From positions 1 through 64,000 of the forward strand of contig JAJXWJ010000001.1 of assembly GCA_021781655.1 (NCBI GenBank): 64,000 bases of DNA. The letters run 5' to 3'. Positions 17,305-26,228 of this stretch are shown piece by piece (position 1 is the first letter of the stretch; every line of letters starts with the position of its first letter). Both the position numbers and the translations under genes were made by a program. This stretch comes from Bacillota bacterium (lineage in GTDB: Bacteria; Bacillota; Clostridia; Clostridiales; Clostridiaceae). The notes beneath the pieces were generated by a model. The model was not told where the DNA came from. It worked only from the letters and a program-made list of their open reading frames with translations, and ran no database searches.

Positions 17305-17478
17305 CTAAATAAGTTTTCTTCCATCCAATATATACTTAGGGGCTATTTGAACCTTGCATAATTTTTTTACGATACGACTCTTATAGCGTACGCTGCAAGT
17401 ACCACAAATACCTTCTCCGCAACACATTTTTGCATTGTTACAGCAAGCGGTTTTTATATCATCGGGAAAATAGTATCA
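17305..17478 (-). pseudogene. F' fragment, C-terminal [2Fe-2S] part
   Basis: Encodes the last 58 or so residues of a second F copy, including NNAKMCCGEGICGTCSV and the end DGRKLI. Homology stops near 17478. The start of the same gene lies at 18111-18163, so the middle of F' was replaced by the DNA between. Confidence 0.75.
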
Positions 17479-17592
17479 CTTAGAACAATACTGTTCCAAA
17501 GAGATGGTAGTTGTGTATTATTATGTGATTTTGTATTGGATCAAGAGCATGGATTAGGTATGCAAGTATTGCCAGACTTTAAAATAGGTTAG
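17479..17592 (+). pseudogene. C-terminal fragment of an unrecognised protein
   Basis: A plus-strand frame reads FQRDGSCVLLCDFVLDQEHG then LGMQVLPDFKIG and a stop. It looks like the end of a small globular protein; the DQEHGLG motif recalls short immunity-like proteins, but the family is not certain. It has no start and sits inside F'. Confidence 0.3.
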
Positions 17593-17614
17593 CAAGACGT
17601 TTTCTTGTAACATA

Positions 17615-17671
17615 ATTAGAAAAATAGGGAACATCCGCAGATTTTTGATTTACACAAATTTGTGGATGTTC
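17615..17671 (-). terminator. Terminator after the helix-turn-helix gene
   Basis: GAACATCC (17629-17636) pairs with GGATGTTC (17664-17671). On the minus strand the stem is followed by CCCTATTTTTC, a T-rich tail, just after the stop of the helix-turn-helix gene. Confidence 0.5.
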
Positions 17672-17688
17672 TCGTTCATATTTTAAAA

Positions 17689-18135
17689 TTATTTCAATAC
17701 CAATTTAAATTTCTCATAGTTTTTTCTATCCATTTTTCCTCCATTTTCCCATCTGTTCCAAGTTTCCTTAGTGACACTAAAAGTCTCAGCTGCTTTTTCC
17801 ACTGAAATAGATTTTTTATTTCTCCAACATTTTAAAATTTCATCAGTGTTTTTATCGAGAAAATTATAGTATTCATCATAAAAATATTTAAGTCTTGTTT
17901 TGAATAAGTTTGCTAGGTTCATAGATAATTCTGGGGGAGGATACAAAGCTCTTGTTTCATAATCCTTTATTATATATCTGCCTTGTTTTTCACTCAATTC
18001 TAATTTTGCAGCTAATTCTTTTTGACTCCAACCTCTTAGTAGTCTTTCTTTTTTTATAAGGTCACCTATAGAATTTAAATTGTTTTTTCCATTATCGCAG
18101 TTTGGTGTGTCAAGGACAAAATTCAGTTCCTGCAT
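17689..18135 (-). CDS. Tandem helix-turn-helix regulator fused into F'
   Basis: A 148-residue DNA-binding protein. An XRE-like domain (LIKKERLLRGWSQKELAAKL) is followed by KDYETRALYPPPE and then a second helix-turn-helix (SVEKAAETFSVTKETWNRWE). The ATG lies inside the leftover start of gene F, in another frame, so the first ten residues (MQELNFVLDT) come from F DNA. A 17-codon F leader peptide overlaps it. The F promoter probably drives it, which would place the regulator under the same signal as the redox operon. A broken relative lies at 10.3 kb. Confidence 0.65.
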   Translation of the reverse strand: MQELNFVLDTPNCDNGKNNLNSIGDLIKKERLLRGWSQKELAAKLELSEKQGRYIIKDYETRALYPPPELSMNLANLFKTRLKYFYDEYYNFLDKNTDEILKCWRNKKSISVEKAAETFSVTKETWNRWENGGKMDRKNYEKFKLVLK

Positions 18136-18240
18136 CGATACAATCTATGATTTCATAATCCATATAAATCCCCCATAGATAATAATTAAGTGCTACTTAT
18201 TTTATATTTTTAAATTTTAAAAATGTGACTAAAATAGGAA
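18110..18240 (-). repeat. Third copy of the F promoter and first codons
   Basis: Nearly identical to 7370-7495. A leader frame (18110-18163) encodes MDYEIIDCIDAGTEFCP and stops at TGA, where F has TGC. The copies at 10.6 and 18.1 kb share the same junction to helix-turn-helix DNA, so the fusion happened before they separated. Confidence 0.75.
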
Positions 18241-18500
18241 AAGATTTCAATATTTAATTTTGATAGGTTATAATATAAAAAAGTATTAATTACGAGGGCC
18301 TTATTTTAATAATGAAGAAATATTTTATGAAGTGAGGATTTATTAAATTTCGATAATCGTTGTTATGGTGAAGAGTATATATTAATAGATTAACTATCTA
18401 AAAGATAAAGTAAAGTGGTATAATACTCCTAAGAAATATTTATTCGGGGAAAATTACTTGAAAATAATATAATAAAATTTGATTAATAGAGGATAAATTT
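18241..18500. other. AT-rich gap with divergent promoters
   Basis: Holds the upstream side of the F-type promoter on the left and the leader of the Fic gene on the right (AGAGGAT before its ATG). No gene is visible. Confidence 0.35.
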
Positions 18501-19235
18501 ATGTTTAATGAGATTGATGAAAAGAAAAAAATACTTGATAGTAAAAGACCATTTGACAAAGCTGTAATTAAAAATTTGAAACAGTATTTTGATGTTGAGC
18601 TTACATATAACTCAAATGCTATTGAAGGAAATACACTTACAATTACAGAAACTAAAGTGATTTTAGAAGATGGAATAACTATTGGAAAAGGAAAAACTCT
18701 CAAAGAACATTTAGAAGTTATTAATCATAAAGAAGCTATTGATTATGTTGAAGATATAGTAAATCGTAATATTGATATAGATCAGAAGGTTATTAGAGAT
18801 TTGCATTATATTATTCTTAAGAGTATAAACAATGAAAATGCTGGTACATATAGGAGTGTTAATGTTTTAATCAGTGGTAGTAAACATATACCTCCAGAAC
18901 ATTTTTTAGTAGAGCAGGAAATGGAAAAATTAATTGAATGGTATAATGACAACAAAAATAAAATACATCCCATAAGACTCGCAGCAGAAATGCATTATAG
19001 GTTCACATTCATACATCCATTTATAGATGGAAATGGTAGAAGTGGAAGACTGTTAATGAATTTAATTCTTATGAGAAATGGATATCCAATAACTGTTATA
19101 AGAATGGAAGATATAAATGAATATATGAGTGCACTTGAAAAAGCAAGCGTGGAAAATAGTCTTGAACATTTTGTGAAAATAGTTGAAGATTCAATAAATA
19201 GAAGCTTAGATATGTATTTATTTATAACAAAATGA
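18501..19235 (+). CDS. Fic-domain protein (probable AMP transferase)
   Basis: A 244-residue protein with the Fic active-site motif HPFIDGNGRSGR (about residues 173-184) and an N-terminal SNAIEG (about 35-40) that fits the S/TxxxE(G/N) inhibitory helix of self-restrained class II Fic proteins. These usually attach AMP to Ser, Thr or Tyr of target proteins; targets cannot be inferred. It has its own leader and no visible antitoxin gene, consistent with the built-in inhibitory motif. Confidence 0.85.
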   Translation: MFNEIDEKKKILDSKRPFDKAVIKNLKQYFDVELTYNSNAIEGNTLTITETKVILEDGITIGKGKTLKEHLEVINHKEAIDYVEDIVNRNIDIDQKVIRDLHYIILKSINNENAGTYRSVNVLISGSKHIPPEHFLVEQEMEKLIEWYNDNKNKIHPIRLAAEMHYRFTFIHPFIDGNGRSGRLLMNLILMRNGYPITVIRMEDINEYMSALEKASVENSLEHFVKIVEDSINRSLDMYLFITK

Positions 19236-19306
19236 GATAAATATATTAGACAAAGTTTTATGGGTCAGATTTTAGATAGGATTGTAGATAATTAAGGAGG
19301 CAATTT

Positions 19307-20215
19307 ATGTATTTTGAGAAAGCTAGGAACTTTATTTACAAGAATGCTAGACCACTTGATATAGCAAGATGGAAATACATGTTTGAAAATGGTAGTAAGG
19401 AAGATGTTATTACAGCATTAACTACTTATCAAAATGATGATGGTGGATTTGGAAGTGCACTTGAGATAGACTGCTGGAATCCTAATTCATCTCCAGTACA
19501 AACTTGGGTTGCTACAGAAATCATTAAAGAAATAAAGCTTGAAGATAAAAATCACCCTATTATAAAAGGAATATTGAACTACTTGTCTTTGGGAAAGGAT
19601 TTTGATGGGCATACTTGGTCAAATACAGTGCCCACTAACGATGATTTTCCTCACGCACCCTGGTGGAATTATGAGCCTTCAAAGGAAACTTTGTATAATC
19701 CCACTGCAAGCTTTATTGGTTTTATATTGAAATTTGCAGATAGAAATAGCAAAATTTTTGAGTTGGGCTGTATTCTAGCTAAAGAAATTTACAGTTATTT
19801 TAAAATGAATTTTCCAATAGAATCAATGCATACTGTTTATTGCTTTGTTGAACTTTATGAGTATATAAAGGAAAGCTCGATTTACGATATTTTAGATATA
19901 GAGGAATTCGGTAATTTAATACATAAACAGATTCAACATGTAATAACATACGATACATCAAAGTGGGAAGTTGAATACGTATGTAAACCATCATTATTCA
20001 TAGGTACTAAAAACAGTGATTTTTATATGGTCAATAAAGAAATTTGCGATTATGAGTGCAAATTTCTTTTAAATACACAACAATCAGATGGAACCTGGCA
20101 AATTACATGGTCATGGACGGACTACCTTGAACAATGGAGCATCACGAAGAATTGGTGGAAATCAGATATGATTATAAAAAATGTACATTATATTAAAGAA
20201 ATCTACTGCAAATAG
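19307..20215 (+). CDS. Prenyltransferase/squalene-cyclase-repeat protein
   Basis: Repeats of the alpha-alpha barrel type are visible: TTYQNDDGGFG (about residue 48) and TQQSDGTWQITW (about residue 262), the QW-like motifs of terpene cyclases and prenyltransferases. The 302-residue length is short for a true cyclase and no DXDD motif is seen, so the activity is uncertain. AAGGAGG precedes the ATG. The stop codon lies within the first bases of the repeat element that follows, so that insertion may have reset the end of the gene. A decayed fragment of a related gene lies at 39.7 kb. Confidence 0.65.
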   Translation: MYFEKARNFIYKNARPLDIARWKYMFENGSKEDVITALTTYQNDDGGFGSALEIDCWNPNSSPVQTWVATEIIKEIKLEDKNHPIIKGILNYLSLGKDFDGHTWSNTVPTNDDFPHAPWWNYEPSKETLYNPTASFIGFILKFADRNSKIFELGCILAKEIYSYFKMNFPIESMHTVYCFVELYEYIKESSIYDILDIEEFGNLIHKQIQHVITYDTSKWEVEYVCKPSLFIGTKNSDFYMVNKEICDYECKFLLNTQQSDGTWQITWSWTDYLEQWSITKNWWKSDMIIKNVHYIKEIYCK

Positions 20216-20370
20216 TAATTTAAGTGACGCTCTAAATCTTTGATTTAGCTAGCGGTAATTACTCCTACGTATAGTAGCGAAGTAGGAGTTTCCTATAGTA
20301 TGTGATGCTACAAATGCCTATATATCAAGTTTTTATCATTTTTTAAAGGAAACACCTACTCCATTTCATT
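20210..20370. repeat. MITE-like element, copy 1 (right end missing)
   Basis: Starts AAATAGTAATTTAAGTGA and runs through an internal hairpin (CTCCTAC...GTAGGAG) and AAAGGAAACACCTACTCC, matching copy 2 at about 90 percent. It lacks the right terminal repeat. It begins inside the final codons of the preceding gene. Confidence 0.7.
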
Positions 20371-20464
20371 CAATTAAAAAAGTTCACTCTTGCAATAAAT
20401 AAAATATTATAAGATAATATAAATTAAATAAAAAACGTGATTCATGCAGAAAGAAAGGATAAAG

Positions 20465-20782
20465 ATGGATTTAGTAAAAGTTTTTAAAGCACTAGGAAAT
20501 GAAACTAGACTAAATATATTGATATGGTTAAAAAATCCTGAAGAAAATTTTGAACCGCAAATACACTTATCAGTTATGGATGATTTTCAAGAAGGAGTGT
20601 GCGTTGGTGCTATTAGAAAAAAGGCAGGATTAAGTCAGTCAACTATTTCAGGTTTTTTATCTGTTTTAGAAGAAGCCCAATTGGTGGAATCTAGAAACAT
20701 AGGTCAATATACATATTATAGAAGAAATGAAACGGTTATAAATGAAATATCTAAGTTGTTAAAACTTGAGTTAGAAAAGTAG
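20465..20782 (+). CDS. ArsR-family regulator
   Basis: A 105-residue winged-helix protein: VFKALGNETRLNILIWL at the start and GLSQSTISGFLSVLEEAQLV as recognition helix with the following turn. A single CVGA Cys lies before it; there is no clear metal-binding CxC. AAAGGA stands six bases before this ATG; the ATG seven codons earlier lacks a site. It precedes an Old Yellow Enzyme gene with a perfect palindrome between, which is its likely operator. Confidence 0.8.
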   Translation: MDLVKVFKALGNETRLNILIWLKNPEENFEPQIHLSVMDDFQEGVCVGAIRKKAGLSQSTISGFLSVLEEAQLVESRNIGQYTYYRRNETVINEISKLLKLELEK

Positions 20783-20880
20783 TATGAGAGTAATGAATAG
20801 ATTGGTTAAGGTAACTAAAATGCTATTTACTACTCTTTTTATCTTGTAATATAATTATAAATATGTTAATCTGTAAAAGG

Positions 20881-20918
20881 CGATTTAATTAATCTATATT
20901 TATAGATTAATTAAATCG
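20881..20918. promoter_or_regulatory. Perfect 18-base inverted repeat before the flavin oxidoreductase gene
   Basis: CGATTTAATTAATCTATA and its exact complement are separated by two bases. It lies between the ArsR gene and the oxidoreductase gene, about 40 bases before the latter. AT content is too high for a good terminator; an operator is more likely. Confidence 0.5.
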
Positions 20919-20955
20919 TATTTATAAGATTAACAATAATAGGAGAGTGAATATT

Positions 20956-22017
20956 TTGAATAAACTATTTTCAGAATTTGAAATCAAAAACTTAAAAATT
21001 AAAAATCGTATTTGTGTACCTCCAATGGTAGTTGGATTAACTGAAGATGGGTATGTTACAGAGGCAAACATAGAAAGATATAGACAACTCGCTAAAGGTG
21101 GAGCTGGTCTTATTATTCAGGAAGCTACTTGCATTAATATTGATGGAAGATTGTCTAGTAAGCAGCTTGGAATATGGGAAGATACACAAATTGAAGGACT
21201 AAAGAAAATAGTAGAGGCTGTTCATTTAGAAGATTCAAAAATATTTGTACAAATTCATCATGCAGGAGTTGTTGGGATTTCTGAAAGTCCATTATGTCCA
21301 AGTCCCTATGAATATAAAAAAATAGAAGGGACTGTTATAGGACGTGAAATGACTTATGAAGACATAAAATCAGTTCAAAAGGATTTTATAGAAGCTGCCA
21401 GAAGAGCATATGAGGCTGGTTATGATGGAATCGAGTTGCATGGATGTCATGGTTATTTAATTAGCCAATTCTTTAATAAAAAAGTAAATACAAGAAATGA
21501 TGAATATGGAGTAAATAAAGAAAAATTTGTAATTGAAATAATAGAAGGAATTAGGAAAGTAACACCAGAAGAATTTATTGTTGGTATCCGTTTAGCTGGT
21601 TTTGAACCTTCAATAGAAGATGGAATAAGCCATGCAAAGATTTTAGATAAAAGTGGAATAGACTTTTTTGATATATCCTATGGTTTTTCAGATGAACAAG
21701 AGATAAATGTAGCTGAAGGCTATAAATTCTCTAATGCGGTTTATGCAGCAGAGATTATAAAAAAAGAAGTTTCAGCTCCAGTATTCGGGGTTAATAAAAT
21801 CACTTCAGCTAAAATTGCAGAAGAAGTTTTAAAGGAAACAGGGATAGATATGGTTGATATTGGTAAAGGAACTTTAATAAATCCTAATTGGGCTAATGAC
21901 GCTAGAGAAGGAAAAGATACAGGAAAGTGCGTAAATTGTGCTAAGTGTGTTTGGTTCATAAATGATGGAGCAAAATGTCCTGGGAAAGTTATTTATGAAA
22001 GAAATAAAAACAAATAG
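20956..22017 (+). CDS. NADH:flavin oxidoreductase, Old Yellow Enzyme family
   Basis: An FMN-dependent ene-reductase-type barrel: RICVPPMVVGLTEDGYVT at the first strand, QIHHAG, and IELHGCHGYLISQFF with the typical active-site region. The C-terminus has CVNCAKC and a further Cys (AKCPGK), a possible iron-sulfur or zinc site in a protein of only 353 residues. I prefer the TTG with AGGAG ten bases upstream; a GTG three codons earlier touches the ribosome site. It is likely controlled by the adjacent ArsR protein. Confidence 0.85.
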   Translation: MNKLFSEFEIKNLKIKNRICVPPMVVGLTEDGYVTEANIERYRQLAKGGAGLIIQEATCINIDGRLSSKQLGIWEDTQIEGLKKIVEAVHLEDSKIFVQIHHAGVVGISESPLCPSPYEYKKIEGTVIGREMTYEDIKSVQKDFIEAARRAYEAGYDGIELHGCHGYLISQFFNKKVNTRNDEYGVNKEKFVIEIIEGIRKVTPEEFIVGIRLAGFEPSIEDGISHAKILDKSGIDFFDISYGFSDEQEINVAEGYKFSNAVYAAEIIKKEVSAPVFGVNKITSAKIAEEVLKETGIDMVDIGKGTLINPNWANDAREGKDTGKCVNCAKCVWFINDGAKCPGKVIYERNKNK

Positions 22018-22100
22018 ATTCTAAAAAATTTAGTTAAGACAATTGATTAGTAAAGAATGTCCAAGCTATATAAAGTATTGGAAAATCTTACAGATTAAGA

Positions 22101-22146
22101 ACTTGAAGCAGAAGTAACGTGTGTTCTTTCGCTTCAAGTATTTTTG
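22101..22146 (+). terminator. Terminator after the flavin oxidoreductase gene
   Basis: ACTTGAAGC (22101-22109) pairs with GCTTCAAGT (22131-22139), followed by ATTTTTGG. It lies between the oxidoreductase gene and a convergent nuclease gene. Confidence 0.65.
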
Positions 22147-22166
22147 GTTTACAAGCGCCTATAAGA

Positions 22167-23252
22167 TTACTTTTTATTAATATCCAATATTAGTTTTTCT
22201 AATGAAACATATAAAGCTGTCTCATTATTTAATGTTTCATTAGAAATAATCTCATATTTACAGTTGTTGCTTTCATTTTTAAGATAAGAAAAAACAATAT
22301 TCATTTCATCGATTTCATCTATTCCAATCTCAGTTTTTTTTCTATTATTACTAAAATTAAATAAAATTTCTTTTTTAAGTTCATCTTTTAAATCTTCTAA
22401 AGATGCGTTATTCAAATCATATTTATTACTGAAAATTATATTATTCCCTTTTAAAAGGATGAATTTTACGATATTTTCTGTTAAGTGTTCCATAACAGCT
22501 ATATTCTCATTTTCTTTTGTAAATTTTACTGGCTTTGCAGAGTTAAGAACATATTTTATTGCACTAATATAATCTCTATACTTTGTTGCATTTTCAAAGT
22601 CAAATTTTTCTGAAGCATTATTCATTTTTATTATTATTTCTTCAAGTATGCTATTATCTTCACCCTTAAGTAAAGCTATTATTCTCGTTATTATTGCTGA
22701 GTACTGATCTGTTAAGTTATCAGCTGTGCACATCCCGATGCAGTTTTTTAAATAATAATTTAAGCAGGCAGAAGGTTTTTTTGATAAATTACTAGAACAT
22801 AATATTTTACAATTTTCTTTGATCCCATCTATAGCTCTATTAACTGTATTTGAGCTTGTATATGGGCCAAAATAAATATTTCCGTCAGTTTTATCGTTTT
22901 TTTTGCAGGTTTCAATGTCAGGATACTTGTCCATAATATTAATTTTAATGTAGCAGTAAGCTTTAGTGTTTTTCATTAATCTATTATAAGCTGGCTTAAT
23001 TTCCCTTATGAGCTTACATTCAAGTAAAAGAGCTTCAAATTCAGTGTCTGTTACTATATATTCAAAATCCTTTAAATTTTTCACCATCTTAATAACCTTT
23101 GGCGAATGTGCTTTTGAATTTTGAAAATATGAGGATACTCTGTTTTTTAAAGCTTTCGATTTTCCTACATAAATTATTGTGCGGTTAGAATCTAACATTA
23201 GATACACGCCAGGTGAAGCAGGAAGGTTTTTTGCTTTTTCTTTTACGTCCAA
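22167..23252 (-). CDS. UvrC-like/Cho-like GIY-YIG nuclease
   Basis: The first 80 residues are a UvrC-type GIY-YIG domain (PASPGVYLMLDS, IIYVGKSKALKNRVSSYF). A Cys-containing linker and a UVR-like segment (KFDFENATKYRDYI) follow. At 361 residues it lacks the C-terminal RNase H-like endonuclease and helix-hairpin-helix parts of full UvrC. Such paralogues may make the 3' incision in nucleotide excision repair, as Cho does. No truncation scar is visible, so I take it as a complete short paralogue. Confidence 0.75.
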   Translation of the reverse strand: MDVKEKAKNLPASPGVYLMLDSNRTIIYVGKSKALKNRVSSYFQNSKAHSPKVIKMVKNLKDFEYIVTDTEFEALLLECKLIREIKPAYNRLMKNTKAYCYIKINIMDKYPDIETCKKNDKTDGNIYFGPYTSSNTVNRAIDGIKENCKILCSSNLSKKPSACLNYYLKNCIGMCTADNLTDQYSAIITRIIALLKGEDNSILEEIIIKMNNASEKFDFENATKYRDYISAIKYVLNSAKPVKFTKENENIAVMEHLTENIVKFILLKGNNIIFSNKYDLNNASLEDLKDELKKEILFNFSNNRKKTEIGIDEIDEMNIVFSYLKNESNNCKYEIISNETLNNETALYVSLEKLILDINKK

Positions 23253-23378
23253 ATTAAAACCTCGCTTTTGTTAATATTTTAGATATAGGTAAAAGTATTA
23301 TCATGAGTATAAAACACAGAAAAATAATTATCAAGTTGAAAATAATCTTAGAAATCATCATCAAGTGACGAAACAGCT

Positions 23379-24083
23379 GTGATACCCAACTTTGAAGAAG
23401 ATGTTAGTCATTGGATAAAGTATCTCAGATTTGTCCATAATATAATAAAATACTTTAAACTTGAAGGTGAATTTATAGGGACCTTCTATTATTGGTCAAA
23501 AATGTACATTGAGCAGTTGAAGTCTGGAGATAAATTTAGTAAACTAAAGAAAACAATAACTATTAATATTTTGGATTATAAAAGCATAAAAAATGAAAAA
23601 TTTCATAATTGTTTTCATTTATTAGAAGATGAATCTGGACTAAAATTGACAGACACCATAGAAGTACACTTTTTAGAAATACTAAAACTCCATGAAAGAA
23701 AAGACATAGATATAGATGATAACCTTATACAATGGATGATGTTTTTAGATTCTGAATCAAAGGAGGGGTTCGATATGCTTGCTGCTAAAAATAAAGAAAT
23801 AGAGAAGGCTTACAATATATTACAAGTAATTAGCAAAGATGCTGAAGCTAGGGCTTTGTATTTAGCTAGAGAAATGGCCTTACATGATGAGGTTACTAGA
23901 TTAGAAGAAGCAGAAGAAAAAGGAATTGAAAAAGGATTAGAGAAGGGTAGACAAGAAAGCCAAATGAATATTGCAAAAAATTTACTTAATATAGGAATTG
24001 ATGAAGTGAGCATTGCAAAGGCAACAGGCTTAAGCGAAGATGTTATAATAAAGTTAAAGCAAGAAATTACCACAATAGAATAG
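23379..24083 (+). pseudogene. Rpn-family recombination-promoting nuclease, N-terminus missing
   Basis: HNCFHLLEDESGLKLTDTIEVHFLEI and the C-terminal EEKGIEKGLEKGRQES (both shown in part or whole) are typical of Rpn/PD-(D/E)XK transposase-like proteins, ending in a small helix-turn-helix-like tail (SIAKATGLSEDVI). The family has about 300 residues with the catalytic PD...(D/E)XK core in the first 100; this frame begins after most of it, with a GTG and no ribosome site. It is a truncated relic. Confidence 0.65.
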
Positions 24084-24141
24084 AAATAGTTACAAAATAT
24101 AGATTGTTACAGGTGAAAATTTTTATATTAATGGAAGTGAT

Positions 24142-26010
24142 TTGACTTTGAAAAAACCATTAGAAAAATATGAGAATCGGAGAGCTAAATTTAGTAAATT
24201 ACTTGAAAAACAGAACAAAACGTTAAGCAAATTAAGTTTCTTAAGATTCCTAGTTTTTGCAATTGGCATAGTAGTTTCAATAAAATTGTATTTTGTAAAT
24301 TATTATATATTTACATCTTCGGTTTTATGTACAGTTGTTTTATTTTTGTACCTTGTCTATATATACATGAAAGTTAATAAAAATTTATTATACACATCAA
24401 AATTAATAGAAATTAATGAAAAAGCTATAAAAAGATTTGATGGAAAATGGAAGGATTTTAAAGACTGCGCGGAAGATTTTATAGACGAAAACCATAATTT
24501 TTCTTATGATTTAGACTTATTTGGAAAGGGCTCTTTATTTCAATGGACGAATGAAGCAAACACTTATTGTGGTAGGGAAAATCTAAAGTCCTTACTAACT
24601 GAGAAACCCAAAGGTCTAAATATAGTATATCTTCGTCAAGCTGCAATAATAGAATTAGCAAAGAAAATATCCTTTAGGCAAAGACTTAGCGTAGAAGGAA
24701 TTCTTGCAAAAAAGAACAATTATCCAATTAAAGAACTATTTGAATGGCTTAAAGAAAAAAATGAAGATGGTTTAGGAGAAAAGTCTGAAATGGTAATAAG
24801 AGCCCTACCGTTAGTTACAATGTTTTCTTTTTTGCCCTTGTTATATAAATATATAGTATTTTTACTAACAAATTATGCTGATTTTAAAATTGCTGTACCA
24901 AATTTTATTTCCATTGTGCCAACATACTTACCATTAATATTTATTTTGCTGCAATACATATTACTTAAATATAGAAAGGATACAAGAACTAAAAATATAG
25001 TTATAGCTGAAAAATATTGCGAAGATGTAAAATTATATAGAAATATTATTAAGCTTATTGAAAAAAATAAATTTGAATCAGACTACAATATGGCACTATA
25101 CGAAGCATTATACAATAATAAGGAAATCAGCGCTTCTAAAATAATAGATAAATTTGCAAAAATCTGTGATAGTACGAGAGGGAGACGTGGTATGTTATTT
25201 CCCACACTCAATGTGCTTTTTATGCTTGAATATAGCTGGACTTTTAAGCTTAATAAGTGGAGGTATGAAGCTGGAGGGGATTTTGAAACTTGGCTTCAAG
25301 TTGTTGGTGAATTTGAGGCTCTATCAAGCCTTTCAATAATAAGCTATGATAATCCTAACTGGGTAATGCCAAAGTTTATAATGGATACTTCAAGCTTTAC
25401 TGCTAAAAATATGGGACATCCACTTTTAGGAGAAAAAAGAGTTTGCAATAATGTCCAAATAAAAGAACCTAGCGCTGTAATGCTTGTAACAGGCTCTAAT
25501 ATGTCTGGTAAAAGTACACTAATGAGAACTGTCGGTGTTAATTTAGTTCTGTCCTATGCAGGTGCAGCAGTTTGTGCCGATAAGTTTGAGTGCAAAATTA
25601 TGGATTTATATAGCTGTATGAGAATAAATGACAATCTTGATAAAAATATATCATCATTTTATGCTGAGATTCTTAAAATAAAAAGGATTGTTGAAGCTGT
25701 TAATAAAGGGAAACAAGTATTCTTTTTATTAGATGAAATATTTAGAGGGACAAATTCCCGAGACAGGCATACAGGAGCAGCAATTTTGATTAGACAGCTT
25801 ACGAGGGAAGGTAATCTTGGTTTTGTTTCAACCCACGATTTGGAACTTGGTGAAATGGAAAGTGAGAGGAATTCAAAGGTGAAAAACTATCATTTTTCTG
25901 AATACTATAAAGATAATGAGATTTGTTTTGATTATAAATTGAAGCCTGGGATTTCTACTACAAGGAATGCTGTTTATTTAATGAAGCTGGCGGGTATTGA
26001 AATTATGTGA
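24142..26010 (+). CDS. Membrane-anchored MutS-family ATPase
   Basis: The C-terminal third is a MutS ATPase: Walker A (TGSNMSGKSTLMRT, about residue 453), SSFYAEILKIK, Walker B (VFFLLDEIFRGTNSRDR) and STHDLELGE. The first two thirds lack the mismatch-recognition domain and hold hydrophobic pairs near residues 33-75 and 218-275, so the protein is likely membrane-bound. It is a known clostridial MutS paralogue of unknown role rather than the repair enzyme, whose gene lies at 50.7 kb. TTG start; a second in-frame TTG two codons on is equally possible. Confidence 0.75.
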   Translation: MTLKKPLEKYENRRAKFSKLLEKQNKTLSKLSFLRFLVFAIGIVVSIKLYFVNYYIFTSSVLCTVVLFLYLVYIYMKVNKNLLYTSKLIEINEKAIKRFDGKWKDFKDCAEDFIDENHNFSYDLDLFGKGSLFQWTNEANTYCGRENLKSLLTEKPKGLNIVYLRQAAIIELAKKISFRQRLSVEGILAKKNNYPIKELFEWLKEKNEDGLGEKSEMVIRALPLVTMFSFLPLLYKYIVFLLTNYADFKIAVPNFISIVPTYLPLIFILLQYILLKYRKDTRTKNIVIAEKYCEDVKLYRNIIKLIEKNKFESDYNMALYEALYNNKEISASKIIDKFAKICDSTRGRRGMLFPTLNVLFMLEYSWTFKLNKWRYEAGGDFETWLQVVGEFEALSSLSIISYDNPNWVMPKFIMDTSSFTAKNMGHPLLGEKRVCNNVQIKEPSAVMLVTGSNMSGKSTLMRTVGVNLVLSYAGAAVCADKFECKIMDLYSCMRINDNLDKNISSFYAEILKIKRIVEAVNKGKQVFFLLDEIFRGTNSRDRHTGAAILIRQLTREGNLGFVSTHDLELGEMESERNSKVKNYHFSEYYKDNEICFDYKLKPGISTTRNAVYLMKLAGIEIM

Positions 26011-26183
26011 TTAAAGAGGTTAAAATAACTATATATTTTTTTCTTGGAAGATATGATTATCAAGTTGCTTCCATTGTTGCAGAAAAAATTAACAAGCTGA
26101 TGGTTGATAAGGTATTTGGAAATATTTTTTATATTATCGGGAAAGCAGGAAGTAAATTCATAACTATTACATATAAAAAATAA
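26007..26183 (+). pseudogene. Alpha/beta hydrolase C-terminal fragment
   Basis: A frame overlapping the end of the MutS-family gene reads VKITIYFFLGRYDYQVASIV, close to the VPVYFFLGRYDY strand of alpha/beta hydrolases that carries the catalytic Asp, followed by drifted residues. No nucleophile elbow and no start remain. Confidence 0.4.
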
Positions 26184-26208
26184 CGACTTTAAAGGTCGTT
26201 ATTTTTTT
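26182..26208 (+). terminator. Rho-independent terminator
   Basis: AACGAC and GTCGTT pair around an AT loop, followed by ATTTTTTT. It closes the MutS-family transcript before the PadR promoter. Confidence 0.7.
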
Positions 26209-26228
26209 ATAGGCAAATAAATTAACCT

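Noticed and set aside
24142-26010. Second mismatch-repair MutS
   Set aside because: No mismatch-binding N-terminal domain, membrane segments present; the true MutS is at 50.7 kb.
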